Shown: positions 26,498 to 35,133, counted from the first letter of the stretch. The stretch: 55,888 bases of DNA from Neobacillus piezotolerans (GCF_003362805.1 NZ_QNQT01000017.1:1-55888); one strand, 5' to 3'. Notes: generated by a model from the sequence alone, not told the origin. A program made the numbers and translations.

Positions 26498-28162
26498 TTG
26501 GAAAATAACTATCAATTTTGGAGCGGCTGGGATCGGATCGTGTACAGCCTTCCCGATTTCCTCGTCGCGCTTGCCGTTCTTCTTATCGGCTGGTTTATTG
26601 CAAAGGCGATTGAAAAAGGCGTATACAAAGCATTGCTTAAATCGAATCTCGACAATCGCTTGTTTGCATCCGCTACGGACAAGAAATTTTCGTCGGAAAA
26701 AATTATCAGCAAGGTCATCTATTATCTGCTCTTAGTGTTCGTTTTCATCCTATTCTTCAACATTCTTGGATTGAACATTATTGCCGGGCCGCTTGTAGCC
26801 ATGCTTACAGCGATAACCTCAGCGATTCCGAGCCTGTTAAAGGCAGCGCTCATCCTGGCGGTTGCATGGCTTTTGGCTACCGGTTTAAGTTACTTGATTA
26901 AAAAAGGCGGCCGGACACTGAGGGTCCACCAATTGGCCCAGAAGCTGAACATCACAAAAGATAGCGAAGGGCCCGGCCAGCTCGCAGACAGAATCGCCAA
27001 GATTGTATTTTACCTAGTCTTGCTCATGTTCCTTCCGGGAGTGCTCGCCGCGCTTAATATCCACGGCATCTCCGAACCTTTTTCCAATATGCTCGGCAGC
27101 ATGCTCTCCTTCCTGCCAAAGCTATTCTCCGCCGCCCTGATTATCCTGGTCGGCTGGTTCATCGCTAAGCTTGTCCGCGATATTGTCACCAATCTGCTCC
27201 AAGGGATTGGCTTGGAAAGGCTAGTTGAACGGTTTGGCGCGAAACGGCTGTTTGAAGGAACAAGCCTATCCTCGGTAATCGGGACAATCGCTTTTGTCCT
27301 AATCCTTATTCCGACTGTCATCGCAGCGCTCGAACGGCTTGATTTAAAAGGGATTTCCACTCCTGCCATCCATATGCTGAATGATGTCCTGGCGATGATC
27401 CCGAATATTATTGTCGCCATCCTAATGGTGCTTGTTGGCATCTGGATTGGGAAATGGGTAAATAGCTTTGTTTCAGGATTGCTCGACAGAGCCGGTTTCA
27501 ACGGCTTCCTGAGAGGAATTGGAATTGGGAAAGGCGCGGCCGCGACAGTATCTTTATCAAAGATTGTTGGGACAGTCGCGCAAGTACTCATTGTTCTGCT
27601 GTTCACAGTTGAAGCACTGAACCTAGTCGGCCTGGATTTCCTAGTTACGCTAGCCACCGGTGTGATTGCCTACTTGCCAAATGTGCTTGCGGCGGTAATT
27701 ATTTTGATGGTTGGTCTTTGGGTCGGCAACTTTGTCAAAAATCTTCTGGCAAGCATGCTTCAGGGCCCACATTATGGCCTGCTTTCCTCTGTAGCGAAAT
27801 ATGCAGTCATTGCCATTTCGATTTTCATGGCACTGGACCAGCTTGGGGTTGCCGCTTCCATCGTCAATGCCGCCTTTATTTTGACATTGGGAGGCCTCGC
27901 TCTCGCATTCGGTCTTTCCTTCGGCCTTGGGGGCCGGGAGTTCGCGGCAAAATATCTCGCGCGCTTCGACCAAAAGCTTGAACAGACAACGGTTGTAAAA
28001 CCACCCGCGGGTAAGGGCGAATTTCAGATGGGTACTGGTGGGCAGCCAGGGAACCAAATGAATCCAGGCGGGCAACCGGGACCAAACAATCAAAACAAAC
28101 CATTCACCGACCCAAACAACCATAACCCGAATGACCCCGATAATCCTTTTCATAACCTGTAA
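26498..28162 (+). CDS. Multi-repeat TM-helix channel protein, mechanosensitive type
   Basis: A 554-residue membrane protein. It repeats the conserved TM-helix unit at least four times: FLVALAVLLIGWFIAKAI, LFSAALIILVGWFIAKLV, IIVAILMVLVGIWIGKWV and VLAAVIILMVGLWVGNFV. The last membrane segment ends GLALAFGLSFGLGGREFA, as in MscS-related proteins. The tail from about 505 is rich in Gly, Pro, Asn and Gln and is likely disordered. The start is TTG behind AGAAGGAG. Proteins of this family are annotated as mechanosensitive channels, but gating is mostly unproven. Confidence 0.82.
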   Translation: MENNYQFWSGWDRIVYSLPDFLVALAVLLIGWFIAKAIEKGVYKALLKSNLDNRLFASATDKKFSSEKIISKVIYYLLLVFVFILFFNILGLNIIAGPLVAMLTAITSAIPSLLKAALILAVAWLLATGLSYLIKKGGRTLRVHQLAQKLNITKDSEGPGQLADRIAKIVFYLVLLMFLPGVLAALNIHGISEPFSNMLGSMLSFLPKLFSAALIILVGWFIAKLVRDIVTNLLQGIGLERLVERFGAKRLFEGTSLSSVIGTIAFVLILIPTVIAALERLDLKGISTPAIHMLNDVLAMIPNIIVAILMVLVGIWIGKWVNSFVSGLLDRAGFNGFLRGIGIGKGAAATVSLSKIVGTVAQVLIVLLFTVEALNLVGLDFLVTLATGVIAYLPNVLAAVIILMVGLWVGNFVKNLLASMLQGPHYGLLSSVAKYAVIAISIFMALDQLGVAASIVNAAFILTLGGLALAFGLSFGLGGREFAAKYLARFDQKLEQTTVVKPPAGKGEFQMGTGGQPGNQMNPGGQPGPNNQNKPFTDPNNHNPNDPDNPFHNL

Positions 28163-28170
28163 GAATGTAA

Positions 28171-28207
28171 AACCACTGCCGGAGCACTTCAGGCAGTGGT
28201 TTTTTTA
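28171..28207 (+). terminator. Terminator of the channel gene
   Basis: A perfect 10-bp stem AACCACTGCC/GGCAGTGGTT with a 10-nt loop and a run of T's, right after the stop. Confidence 0.9.
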
Positions 28208-28278
28208 AAATAGCTTTTGAAAACGAATAAAGAAAAATCCCTTTACAGCGCTAACCGTTTCGGTACAAAGATCCTGCA

Positions 28279-28306
28279 GATTTCAATCAAACGTTTGATT
28301 GAAATC
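28279..28306. repeat. 28-bp perfect palindrome, copy 1
   Basis: A perfect 28-bp inverted repeat without a loop. Its inner 20 bp is TCAATCAAACGTTTGATTGA. It covers the last codons and stop of the oxidoreductase gene, between two convergent genes. A second copy with the same 22-bp core is at 42050-42077. Confidence 0.9.
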
Positions 28307-29206
28307 CCCGGACAATTTCACAATAATTTCTTCACATAGCCTGTGGGTTTCCAGTGCGTCAAAAGCGGAAATTTTCGGAGAGGTTCCGGTCCGGACCGCT
28401 TGAAGAAAATCATTCACCATCTCGGGAAAGCCACGCTTTACAAGCGTTTCTTCCCAATCATTCCCGCGAATTTCAGTTTCTTCAATGCCTTTCGATACAA
28501 TTAACCTTGATAAGTTATATGCTGTCCGTTTTTCCAAAGGGCCCATCACTGCCGCGATTTCTTCCATAGTTCCATTGTCCCTGTTCATAATCCCAATCGC
28601 GGTTCCCATTCGTGAGACGAGCTGGACAACGGCATGGCAGAGTTTTCCCCCCTCTTGCCTTCCGTTTACAATAACCTTGTCTATTGGATAAGGAAACAGG
28701 AAGCGAATGGTGTCCACCACATGGATAAAATCATCGTATATGAAGGAGCGGATCTCTCCAGGAAGTGAGTGACGATTTTTCTGGACAATGACCATATTGG
28801 GTTGGGCCACTTCCTTTAATGCCCGGATTGCCGGGGCGTATCGCCTGTTAAATCCAACCATTAATATCAGCTTCCGCTCATTTGCGAGCCGGACAAGTCC
28901 TTCAGCCTCGGATAATTGGTCGGTAATCGGTTTGTCAACAAATACATGGATATCCCGCTGCAGAAGCTCACGGACAATTGCGGCGTGCGATTCGGTTGAA
29001 GAATGGACGAACGCCGCCGATATTCCGCTCTCAAGTAAATCCTCCAGCCTGGCATAACGCCGGGTAAACCTGTGCTTGTCACCAAGAGCGTCCAGCTTTT
29101 TCACGTTCCTCGTATGGAGATGGAATTGAACTCCATCCATTTTCCCGTAAATAGGCAAATACGCTTTTTGGGCGATATCGCCGAGCCCGATGACCCCTAT
29201 CTGCAT
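28283..29206 (-). CDS. Gfo/Idh/MocA-family oxidoreductase
   Basis: A 307-residue NAD(P)-dependent sugar dehydrogenase-like protein. The Rossmann motif is GVIGLGDIAQKAYLP, followed by AAFVHSSTESHAAIV and the family EKP-like motif VFVDKPITDQ. The C-terminal substrate domain lacks clear clues to a substrate. The ATG follows GGGAGGGG. It is a single gene, divergent from the DedA gene. Confidence 0.88.
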   Translation of the reverse strand: MQIGVIGLGDIAQKAYLPIYGKMDGVQFHLHTRNVKKLDALGDKHRFTRRYARLEDLLESGISAAFVHSSTESHAAIVRELLQRDIHVFVDKPITDQLSEAEGLVRLANERKLILMVGFNRRYAPAIRALKEVAQPNMVIVQKNRHSLPGEIRSFIYDDFIHVVDTIRFLFPYPIDKVIVNGRQEGGKLCHAVVQLVSRMGTAIGIMNRDNGTMEEIAAVMGPLEKRTAYNLSRLIVSKGIEETEIRGNDWEETLVKRGFPEMVNDFLQAVRTGTSPKISAFDALETHRLCEEIIVKLSGDFNQTFD

Positions 29207-29346
29207 TTTATACCCCTCCCGCTTTCATCCTTTTTCATCCCTACCATACTCCCTTTTCCATTTTTCAGGCAAGCGAAGGCCGTAATTGTATCTCTCCCCA
29301 TTCTGAGATAAACTAGAATACGATATTACTATTAAGCAGGTGCGAC

Positions 29347-29928
29347 ATGAAAGAGTTTATTTTTAGTATATTGACTGCCCTGTCCGAACTCGGATATTTC
29401 GGGATTGCCCTCGGCCTCATGATTGAAATCATCCCGAGTGAAATTGTCCTTGGCTATGGCGGGTATATGATTTCACAGGGGACGATCAATTTTCCGCTCG
29501 CGGTGGTTGCCGGGACAATCGGCGGCACTTTTGCCCAGCTGTTCCTGTATTGGGCCGGTTATTACGGGGGCCGTCCATTTCTCGAGAAGTACGGAAAGTA
29601 TGTATTCATCAATCGCCACCACATTGATTTATCCGAAGAATGGTTCAAAAAATATGGCGCGGGCGTCATCTTTTCCGCCAGATTCATTCCAGTTGTAAGG
29701 CATGCGATCTCCATTCCGGCAGGCATTTCGAAAATGCCCGTGTCAAAGTTCATCCTTTACACTGTCGCGGCAGTCGTTCCATGGACAATCTTCTTCCTTT
29801 ATCTTGGAGTTGTCCTAGGTGAAAACTGGGCGAATATTAAGGAAGTCGCACAGCCATATGTCCTTCCGGCACTAGGGGCCGCCATCGTCCTCGGCGCTGT
29901 CTACATTTACATTAAACGAAAAAAATGA
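29347..29928 (+). CDS. DedA-family membrane protein
   Basis: A 193-residue DedA protein with the pattern EIIPSEIVLGYGGYM, an amphipathic re-entrant region, and RFIPVVRHAISIPAGISKM, the conserved arginine motif. Some family members are undecaprenyl-phosphate or phosphatidylethanolamine flippases, so a lipid-translocation role is possible. The ATG follows AGGTG. Confidence 0.9.
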   Translation: MKEFIFSILTALSELGYFGIALGLMIEIIPSEIVLGYGGYMISQGTINFPLAVVAGTIGGTFAQLFLYWAGYYGGRPFLEKYGKYVFINRHHIDLSEEWFKKYGAGVIFSARFIPVVRHAISIPAGISKMPVSKFILYTVAAVVPWTIFFLYLGVVLGENWANIKEVAQPYVLPALGAAIVLGAVYIYIKRKK

Positions 29929-29933
29929 TCGAT

Positions 29934-29958
29934 TGCCGGACTCCCGGCATTTTTTTTT
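29934..29958 (+). terminator. Terminator of the DedA gene
   Basis: TGCCGG-ACTC-CCGGCA followed by nine T's, five bases after the stop. Confidence 0.92.
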
Positions 29959-30239
29959 GCAAAAAAAAATATGTCGAATGCTTAAAATTGTCCCTGTTTT
30001 GTCACAAAATTCAACAGAAAACCTGTTAAAGTAAAATCATCCCTTTTTATCATTTCACAAATCCCCCAAGGCATTGGATTGCCTCCCACAATCCCTCATG
30101 CCAAAATTGTTTTTTTTCTGACATCTTTTGCTGCTCATCACACTGCCGTATATTTACATTGACTTGAATTTTTCCGGAATTTAAAATGAAGAATATGTTT
30201 TTTTCGAAGGTGCAACTTACGAGCAAAGGGGATAGATCT

Positions 30240-31517
30240 ATGAAAAGAATAGGTTTGGCTTGGCAAATCCTGATTGGCCTTATTTTCGGTATCGCCATTG
30301 GGGCTGTTTTTTACGGAAATCCATCTGTACAGGCTTATTTACAGCCAATTGGTACTATTTTTATACGCCTTATTAAAATGATTGTCGTGCCAATCGTCAT
30401 TTCCAGTATCATTGTTGGTGTCGCCGGGGTAGGCGATATTAAAAAACTTGGAAAATTGGGCGGCAAAACCCTCCTCTATTTTGAGGTTATCACGACAATC
30501 GCCATTTTGGTCGGATTGCTTTCGGCTAATATTTTCCATCCTGGAACAGGGATTGATATGGGCTCCCTCACTAAAGGCGATATCGGCAGCTATATGTCCA
30601 CGACAGAAGAGGTTAAAAGCCATAGCATGGCCGATACGTTCGTAAACATAGTTCCTACTAATATTATTGATTCCCTTGCAAGAGGCGATATGCTCGCCAT
30701 CATCTTTTTCTCCGTGTTCTTTGGCCTTGGTGTAGCCGCAATTGGCGAAAAGGGGAAACCCGTCCTGGCATTTTTCCAGGGCACTGCTGATGCGATGTTT
30801 TATGTTACGAATCAAATTATGAAGTTTGCTCCTTTCGGGGTTTTCGCGTTGATTGGCGTTACTGTCTCCAAATTCGGGGTCAGTTCCCTCATTCCGCTCA
30901 GCAAACTCTTATTAATTACCTATGGAACGATGATTTTCTTCGTGTTAGTCATCCTTGGTTTAACTGCCAGGTTATTTGGAATCAACATCTTCCATCTGTT
31001 TACAATCCTTAAGGACGAGCTGATCCTTGCCTATTCTACGGCCAGTTCGGAAACAGTCCTGCCAAAGCTGATGGAAAAAATGGAGAAGTTCGGCTGCCCG
31101 AAAGCCATCACATCTTTTGTTATCCCGACAGGCTACTCCTTTAACCTGGACGGGTCAACCCTTTATCAGGCTCTCGCGGCAATCTTCATTGCACAGATGT
31201 ATGGCATCGATCTCAGCATCAGCCAGCAGCTTTCGCTTTTGCTAGTATTAATGGTGACATCCAAAGGGATTGCCGGTGTTCCAGGAGTATCATTCGTCGT
31301 CCTTTTGGCGACACTCGGAACGGTGGGCATCCCGCTTGAAGGGCTCGCGTTTATCGCTGGTATCGATAGGATCCTTGACATGGCCAGGACAGCAGTGAAT
31401 GTTGTCGGCAACTCGCTTGCCGCCATTGTCATGTCGAAGTGGGAAAAGCAATACGACGAAACCAAGGCTGCTGCATACCTTGCAGAAGTCAAAGATGGCC
31501 AACCAGCAACTCTATAA
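30240..31517 (+). CDS. gltT: Glutamate/aspartate-proton symporter GltT
   Basis: A 425-residue dicarboxylate/amino acid:cation symporter (DAACS). The start MKRIGLAWQILIGLIFG and the sequence as a whole are very close to B. subtilis GltT. Family signatures are the serine-rich AYSTASSETVLP re-entrant loop HP1, PTGYSFNLDGST in TM7 and SKGIAGVPGVSFV in HP2, with the substrate-binding Asp/Arg helix MARTAVNVVGNS. The ATG at 30240 follows AAAGGGG. GltP is the alternative name within the family. Confidence 0.93.
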   Translation: MKRIGLAWQILIGLIFGIAIGAVFYGNPSVQAYLQPIGTIFIRLIKMIVVPIVISSIIVGVAGVGDIKKLGKLGGKTLLYFEVITTIAILVGLLSANIFHPGTGIDMGSLTKGDIGSYMSTTEEVKSHSMADTFVNIVPTNIIDSLARGDMLAIIFFSVFFGLGVAAIGEKGKPVLAFFQGTADAMFYVTNQIMKFAPFGVFALIGVTVSKFGVSSLIPLSKLLLITYGTMIFFVLVILGLTARLFGINIFHLFTILKDELILAYSTASSETVLPKLMEKMEKFGCPKAITSFVIPTGYSFNLDGSTLYQALAAIFIAQMYGIDLSISQQLSLLLVLMVTSKGIAGVPGVSFVVLLATLGTVGIPLEGLAFIAGIDRILDMARTAVNVVGNSLAAIVMSKWEKQYDETKAAAYLAEVKDGQPATL

Positions 31518-31528
31518 TTTCTCTTATG

Positions 31529-31567
31529 GGCTGCCCTTATTAAATGGGGCAGCCTTTATTTTTTTAA
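31529..31567 (+). terminator. Terminator of gltT
   Basis: GGCTGCCC/GGGGCAGCC hairpin followed by TTTATTTTTTT. Confidence 0.88.
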
Positions 31568-31600
31568 AAAAAATCCATCCTTATGTTTAAGGATGGATTT
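31562..31600 (-). terminator. Terminator of the RsbT-like gene
   Basis: AATCCATCCTTA/TAAGGATGGATT perfect stem. On the minus strand it is followed by a T run. It is back to back with the gltT terminator. Confidence 0.85.
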
Positions 31601-31642
31601 TGGGTGGTATATGGAATATGTTTGTGATGAAAATTGGCCAAG

Positions 31643-32107
31643 TTAATTAAGCCATTTTATAATTTTTACATACGTTCCCTTACCCTCGGCTGTCTCGATA
31701 GAGAATTCATCGGCCATTCTCTTGATGGCGGGAAGCCCGGCCCCAAGGCTGCCAGAGGTTGAATAGCCTTGTTCCATCGCCCGGTTTACGTTTAAAATTC
31801 CTGGCCCGCAATCGACGGCATGGATTTTAACGCCTTTCGACCCGTTAGGGCCTTTAACCGTTTCGATGGAAATATAGCCTTGTCCGGCATATTTATAGAT
31901 ATTGCGCGAGAGCTCGGAAATAAGTGTAATGATGCGGGATTGGTCGAATGCGCTGAAACCAAGGCCATGTGAAAATTCACGCGCTATCCGCCTGGCTGAC
32001 ATAATGTCATCCTCTGTCTTTATTTTAATACTTGACTTGTCCGGAAAATGTCCTTGCAACAGGCAATCCTGGCTGATTTCTTTTGTAATTTCAAAAACCT
32101 CCACCAT
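31643..32107 (-). CDS. Orphan RsbT-like GHKL serine kinase
   Basis: A 154-residue kinase clearly related to RsbT of this window. It shares the N box (ISELSRNIYKYAG), AVDCGPGI, GSLGAGLPAIKRMADEF and the GKGTYVKIIKWL end. An N-terminal extension of about 20 residues is absent from RsbT. It is more like RsbT than RsbW. No RsbS-, RsbR- or phosphatase-like gene is adjacent. The ATG at 32107 follows AAGGGGG. It may phosphorylate a STAS protein or act as an anti-sigma factor; this is inference. Confidence 0.85.
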   Translation of the reverse strand: MVEVFEITKEISQDCLLQGHFPDKSSIKIKTEDDIMSARRIAREFSHGLGFSAFDQSRIITLISELSRNIYKYAGQGYISIETVKGPNGSKGVKIHAVDCGPGILNVNRAMEQGYSTSGSLGAGLPAIKRMADEFSIETAEGKGTYVKIIKWLN

Positions 32108-32123
32108 TGATTCCCCCTTATAG

Positions 32124-32163
32124 AATAAGCCAGAAAGGCCTTGCAAATCCTTCCTGGCTTATT
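32124..32163 (-). promoter_or_regulatory. 5' leader hairpin of the RsbT-like gene
   Basis: AATAAGCCAG pairs perfectly with CTGGCTTATT around a 20-nt centre that can extend the stem by AAGG/CCTT. It ends about 9 nt before the Shine-Dalgarno sequence on the minus strand. There is no T-run after it, so it is not a terminator. Confidence 0.55.
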
Positions 32164-32397
32164 GGCGGTGTTTTCCATGTACCTCGCCGTACCTTTTGGC
32201 AGAATTTTATATAAATAAAAACGGGATTTTTCGATAGGAAATCTGTGAAAAACGCCTATTTTTCGTGCGTTTTTACTCTTTCAGTATACTGGAAAACCTT
32301 ACAAATAACCACAGGAATAAAATCCTACTCCGATTTTCCCAACTTTTTTCCCGCCAAATCCCCATAAATTGCCTTTATACGGGACCTCGTTGTGCTG

Positions 32398-32425
32398 GTT
32401 AATATTTTCTTATGAAAATATTAAC
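32398..32425. repeat. 12-bp perfect inverted repeat with TTAT loop
   Basis: GTTAATATTTTC-TTAT-GAAAATATTAAC. The symmetry is perfect. It lies about 250 bp ahead of the CorC-type gene. It could be an operator or an mRNA leader stem; there is no T-run beside it. Confidence 0.6.
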
Positions 32426-32616
32426 TCAATTCCATTGTATTTGTTGTCAGAAAATGAAGAATAAGATTGGTTTTTTCCAAATATCTTTCGCCAAGGAGCA
32501 ACATGTTTCCCAGGGCAGCCAGACAATTAAAGTTGCCAAGTCCCTTCCCGTTTTGCTAATAATATTTATAGAGATTTACTTCGCCATACGGCAAACGGTA
32601 TATAAGCCGTGAAAAA

Positions 32617-32654
32617 ATAGGAGGTGTAGCCCTGCGTTTCAGGGCATTCCATTG
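32617..32654 (+). promoter_or_regulatory. Hairpin between Shine-Dalgarno and TTG start of the CorC gene
   Basis: A strong ribosome site (AGGAGGTG, 32619-32626) lies about 25 nt before the TTG start at 32652, too far for normal initiation. The stretch between contains a perfect stem, GCCCTG-CGTTT-CAGGGC (32629-32645). If the stem folds, the effective spacing falls to about 8 nt. No in-frame ATG, GTG or TTG lies nearer to the ribosome site. Confidence 0.7.
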
Positions 32655-33986
32655 ATAGTATTTAATTTGCTGCTTGTTTTCATTTTAATTGCATTGACAG
32701 CTTTTTTTGTCACCACAGAATTCGCGATTGTCAAAGTAAGGAGCTCAAGAATTGATCAATTAATTGAAGAAAACAGGAAAGGGGCAAAGGCGGCAAAACA
32801 TGTCATCACGCATTTGGATGAGTATTTATCCGCTTGCCAGCTCGGCATCACCATTACTGCCCTGGGCCTCGGCTGGCTCGGCGAACCGACTGTCATGGCT
32901 TTGCTGGAACCCGTGTTTAAAAACCTTAATGTCACCGGGTCAGTTTCACATATTTTGTCATTCGGGATTGCGTTCGCTTTCATCACCTTCCTGCATGTGG
33001 TTGTAGGAGAACTCGCCCCGAAAACTTTTGCCATCCAGAAGGCCGAGGCAGTCGCTTTGCTCTTTGCCAGGCCGATTATTACCTTTTACAAAGTCATGTA
33101 CCCTTTTATATGGGCACTGAATGGTTCGGCACGATTCCTTGTCGGGCTTTTCGGCTTAAAGCCAGCCTCCGAAAATGAGCTCGCCCACTCCGAGGAGGAA
33201 CTGAGGATCATCATTTCCGAAAGTTACGAAAAAGGGGAAATCAACCAATCTGAATTAACCTATGTTAATAATATTTTCGAATTCGATAATAGGATCGCAA
33301 AGGAAATCATGGTCCCCCGAACTGAAATAGTCACCTTTTCCATCGATGACAGCATGGAGGAAATCCTTGAAACCATCCGCCGTGAAAAATACACGCGCTA
33401 CCCAGTTGTTAACGGTGATAAAGACAATGTCGCCGGTATGGTCAACATCAAGGAAATCCTGACCGCGACCTTAAAACCCGATGCGCTAAAAGAAAAGCCG
33501 CTTACGAATTTTATTAAACCGGTCATCCATGTTATCGAAACAATCCCGATTCACGAACTTCTTGTTAAGCTCCAAAAAGAGCGGACCCATATGGCCATTT
33601 TGGTCGATGAATATGGAGGAACCGCCGGCCTCGTGACGGTCGAGGACATTTTAGAGGAAATCGTCGGCGAAATCCGTGATGAATTTGATGCCGATGAAGT
33701 TGCCGATATAAGGAAAATTAAAGAAGGCCATTACATTATGAGCGGGAAGGTGCTCCTTGAGGATGTAAATGATATCCTTGGGATTGCCCTTCCCGAAGAA
33801 GATATCGATACATTGGGAGGCTGGATTCTTTCCCATACGTACGACGTGAAAATTGGCGACGTCCTGAACCAGGAAGGATATGCCTTTAAAGTCAATGATA
33901 TTGATGGGCATCAAATCCTTTATGTGGAAATCAGGCAGACTGAGCCGAAGCCTCCGGCCGGGACTCCAGGACTTGAAGAACAATAA
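32652..33986 (+). CDS. CNNM/CorC-type (hemolysin-family) membrane transporter
   Basis: A 444-residue protein with the DUF21/CNNM membrane domain (about 1-190), paired CBS domains (about 205-335, with [11 protein letters not shown] and YTRYPVV) and a C-terminal CorC_HlyC domain (about 345-430). It resembles B. subtilis YhdT/YhdP; MpfA in this family exports magnesium. The conserved membrane motifs are [20 protein letters not shown] and [17 protein letters not shown]. The start is TTG, aligned with homologs, behind an unusual hairpin-spaced ribosome site. Confidence 0.92.
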   Translation: MIVFNLLLVFILIALTAFFVTTEFAIVKVRSSRIDQLIEENRKGAKAAKHVITHLDEYLSACQLGITITALGLGWLGEPTVMALLEPVFKNLNVTGSVSHILSFGIAFAFITFLHVVVGELAPKTFAIQKAEAVALLFARPIITFYKVMYPFIWALNGSARFLVGLFGLKPASENELAHSEEELRIIISESYEKGEINQSELTYVNNIFEFDNRIAKEIMVPRTEIVTFSIDDSMEEILETIRREKYTRYPVVNGDKDNVAGMVNIKEILTATLKPDALKEKPLTNFIKPVIHVIETIPIHELLVKLQKERTHMAILVDEYGGTAGLVTVEDILEEIVGEIRDEFDADEVADIRKIKEGHYIMSGKVLLEDVNDILGIALPEEDIDTLGGWILSHTYDVKIGDVLNQEGYAFKVNDIDGHQILYVEIRQTEPKPPAGTPGLEEQ

Positions 33987-33990
33987 ACAA

Positions 33991-34024
33991 AAAGAACCTT
34001 TCCTCCACCGGAAAGGTTCTTTTG
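33991..34024 (+). terminator. Bidirectional terminator
   Basis: AAAGAACCTTTCC/GGAAAGGTTCTTTT perfect stem between the convergent CorC and dioxygenase genes. Confidence 0.88.
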
Positions 34025-34078
34025 TACTTATAGGATTTGACACAATATGGCTGTGTTGATATCCGCCATGGGCAAGGC

Positions 34079-34924
34079 TTACTCGTGAACCCCCAGGTGA
34101 ATTTCATTCCCCGACGGGTCCTTTACAGTCCAATTTTCGCTTACAGGGAAGCCGAGATTTTCAAGTTTACCCACTGCCTTATTCCTTTTCTCTTCGCCCG
34201 GAAACATAATAGAGAACTGTTTCAGGCCTGCACTATTTGCCGCGGCAGGCGGAGCCCCTACCCCATTCCAAGTATTGAGGCCTAAATGATGGTGGTATCC
34301 TCCTGTAGACATAAATAAAGCCTGCGGATAGCGGCTTACAAGATCAAAGCCCAAGCCTTCTCCGTAAAATTTCCTTGTCTCCGTTAAATCGGAAACGTGC
34401 AGATGGATATGCCCCATAATCGTCTCAGCGGGCATTCCTTCCCATTTGCTCTGCCCCGCTTCCGCGAGAATGCCTTGAGCGTCTATCTGATTTGTAGCCA
34501 TCTCAACTTCATTGCCGGCCCATTTCCACACAGAAGAAGGACGGTCCGTATAGATTTCAATTCCATTCCCATCCGGATCGTCCAAATAGATTGCTTCACT
34601 GACGAGATGGTCCGCCGCTCCAATCGGATATCCGAGCTCAAGAATGTGGCGCAAAAATTTTCCCAACTCAAAACGGCTTGGCAAAAGCAGCGCAAAATGG
34701 TATAGGCCCGCTGTTCTCGGCTGTTTTGGAACGGCATTTTCCGGCTGCTCAAGCGTCAGAATGGGTTTCTTTCCGCTTCCAAGCACCGCCTTCATGCCTG
34801 ATTGCTCCAGCACGTCAAAGCCAATGATCCGCTTATAAAACTCCAGTGATCTTCCGAGATCCTGCACTTTTATATGGACATTACCGATAAATGTATTGGG
34901 TGGCCGATGAAACTTCATTTCCAT
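34079..34924 (-). CDS. Extradiol (catechol 2,3-) dioxygenase-like VOC protein
   Basis: A 281-residue protein with two vicinal-oxygen-chelate domains (about 11-135 and 165-275), very like B. subtilis CatE/YfiE (285 aa). Likely metal ligands are His in GHIHLHVSDL, His in GGYHHHLGLN and the last-strand Glu in NEIHLGV. Family members cleave catechol rings with Fe(II). No catD/doxX partner is adjacent. The start at 34924 follows GGAGGG. Confidence 0.85.
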   Translation of the reverse strand: MEMKFHRPPNTFIGNVHIKVQDLGRSLEFYKRIIGFDVLEQSGMKAVLGSGKKPILTLEQPENAVPKQPRTAGLYHFALLLPSRFELGKFLRHILELGYPIGAADHLVSEAIYLDDPDGNGIEIYTDRPSSVWKWAGNEVEMATNQIDAQGILAEAGQSKWEGMPAETIMGHIHLHVSDLTETRKFYGEGLGFDLVSRYPQALFMSTGGYHHHLGLNTWNGVGAPPAAANSAGLKQFSIMFPGEEKRNKAVGKLENLGFPVSENWTVKDPSGNEIHLGVHE

Positions 34925-35104
34925 CCCTTACCCTCCTTTTTATACTTTTGGTACAACCGTGATAGTATCCAAGCGATTGTCTGCAAAATACTATATTCCC
35001 TTGTTTCCATTTCATTAGTCTTTAATTAATTCCCCTTCATCATGCAACTAACCTTCCGAATTCCTATTTTAAGAAATATGTCGAAATTATTTACCAAAAA
35101 ATTC

Positions 35105-35133
35105 TTGTGTTCTAATTTTTTAGAACGTATAAT
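35105..35133 (+). promoter_or_regulatory. Promoter of the ArsR-like regulator operon
   Basis: TTGTGT-N17-TATAAT (-35 at 35105-35110, -10 at 35128-35133). The -35 is weak and the -10 perfect. A palindrome fills the spacer. Confidence 0.6.
35109..35126. promoter_or_regulatory. Candidate autorepressor operator
   Basis: GTTCTAA-TTTT-TTAGAAC, a perfect 7-bp inverted repeat lying between the -35 and -10 boxes of the regulator gene. This is the classic place for an ArsR-family autorepressor site. Confidence 0.65.

Larger units (their letters stand above)
32108..32651. other. 540-bp divergent region between RsbT-like and CorC genes
   Basis: No supported gene. It holds hairpins at 32124-32163, 32398-32425 and 32629-32645, described separately, and a small stem ACGGC/GCCGT at about 32588-32610. 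ORFs here lack ribosome sites. I did not recognise an M-box or yybP-ykoY riboswitch. The length suggests long leaders for one or both genes. Confidence 0.5.

Noticed and set aside
32412-32612. 66-codon plus-strand ORF in the leader of the CorC-type gene
   Set aside because: No ribosome site, starts inside the inverted repeat, and atypical composition; more likely untranslated leader.
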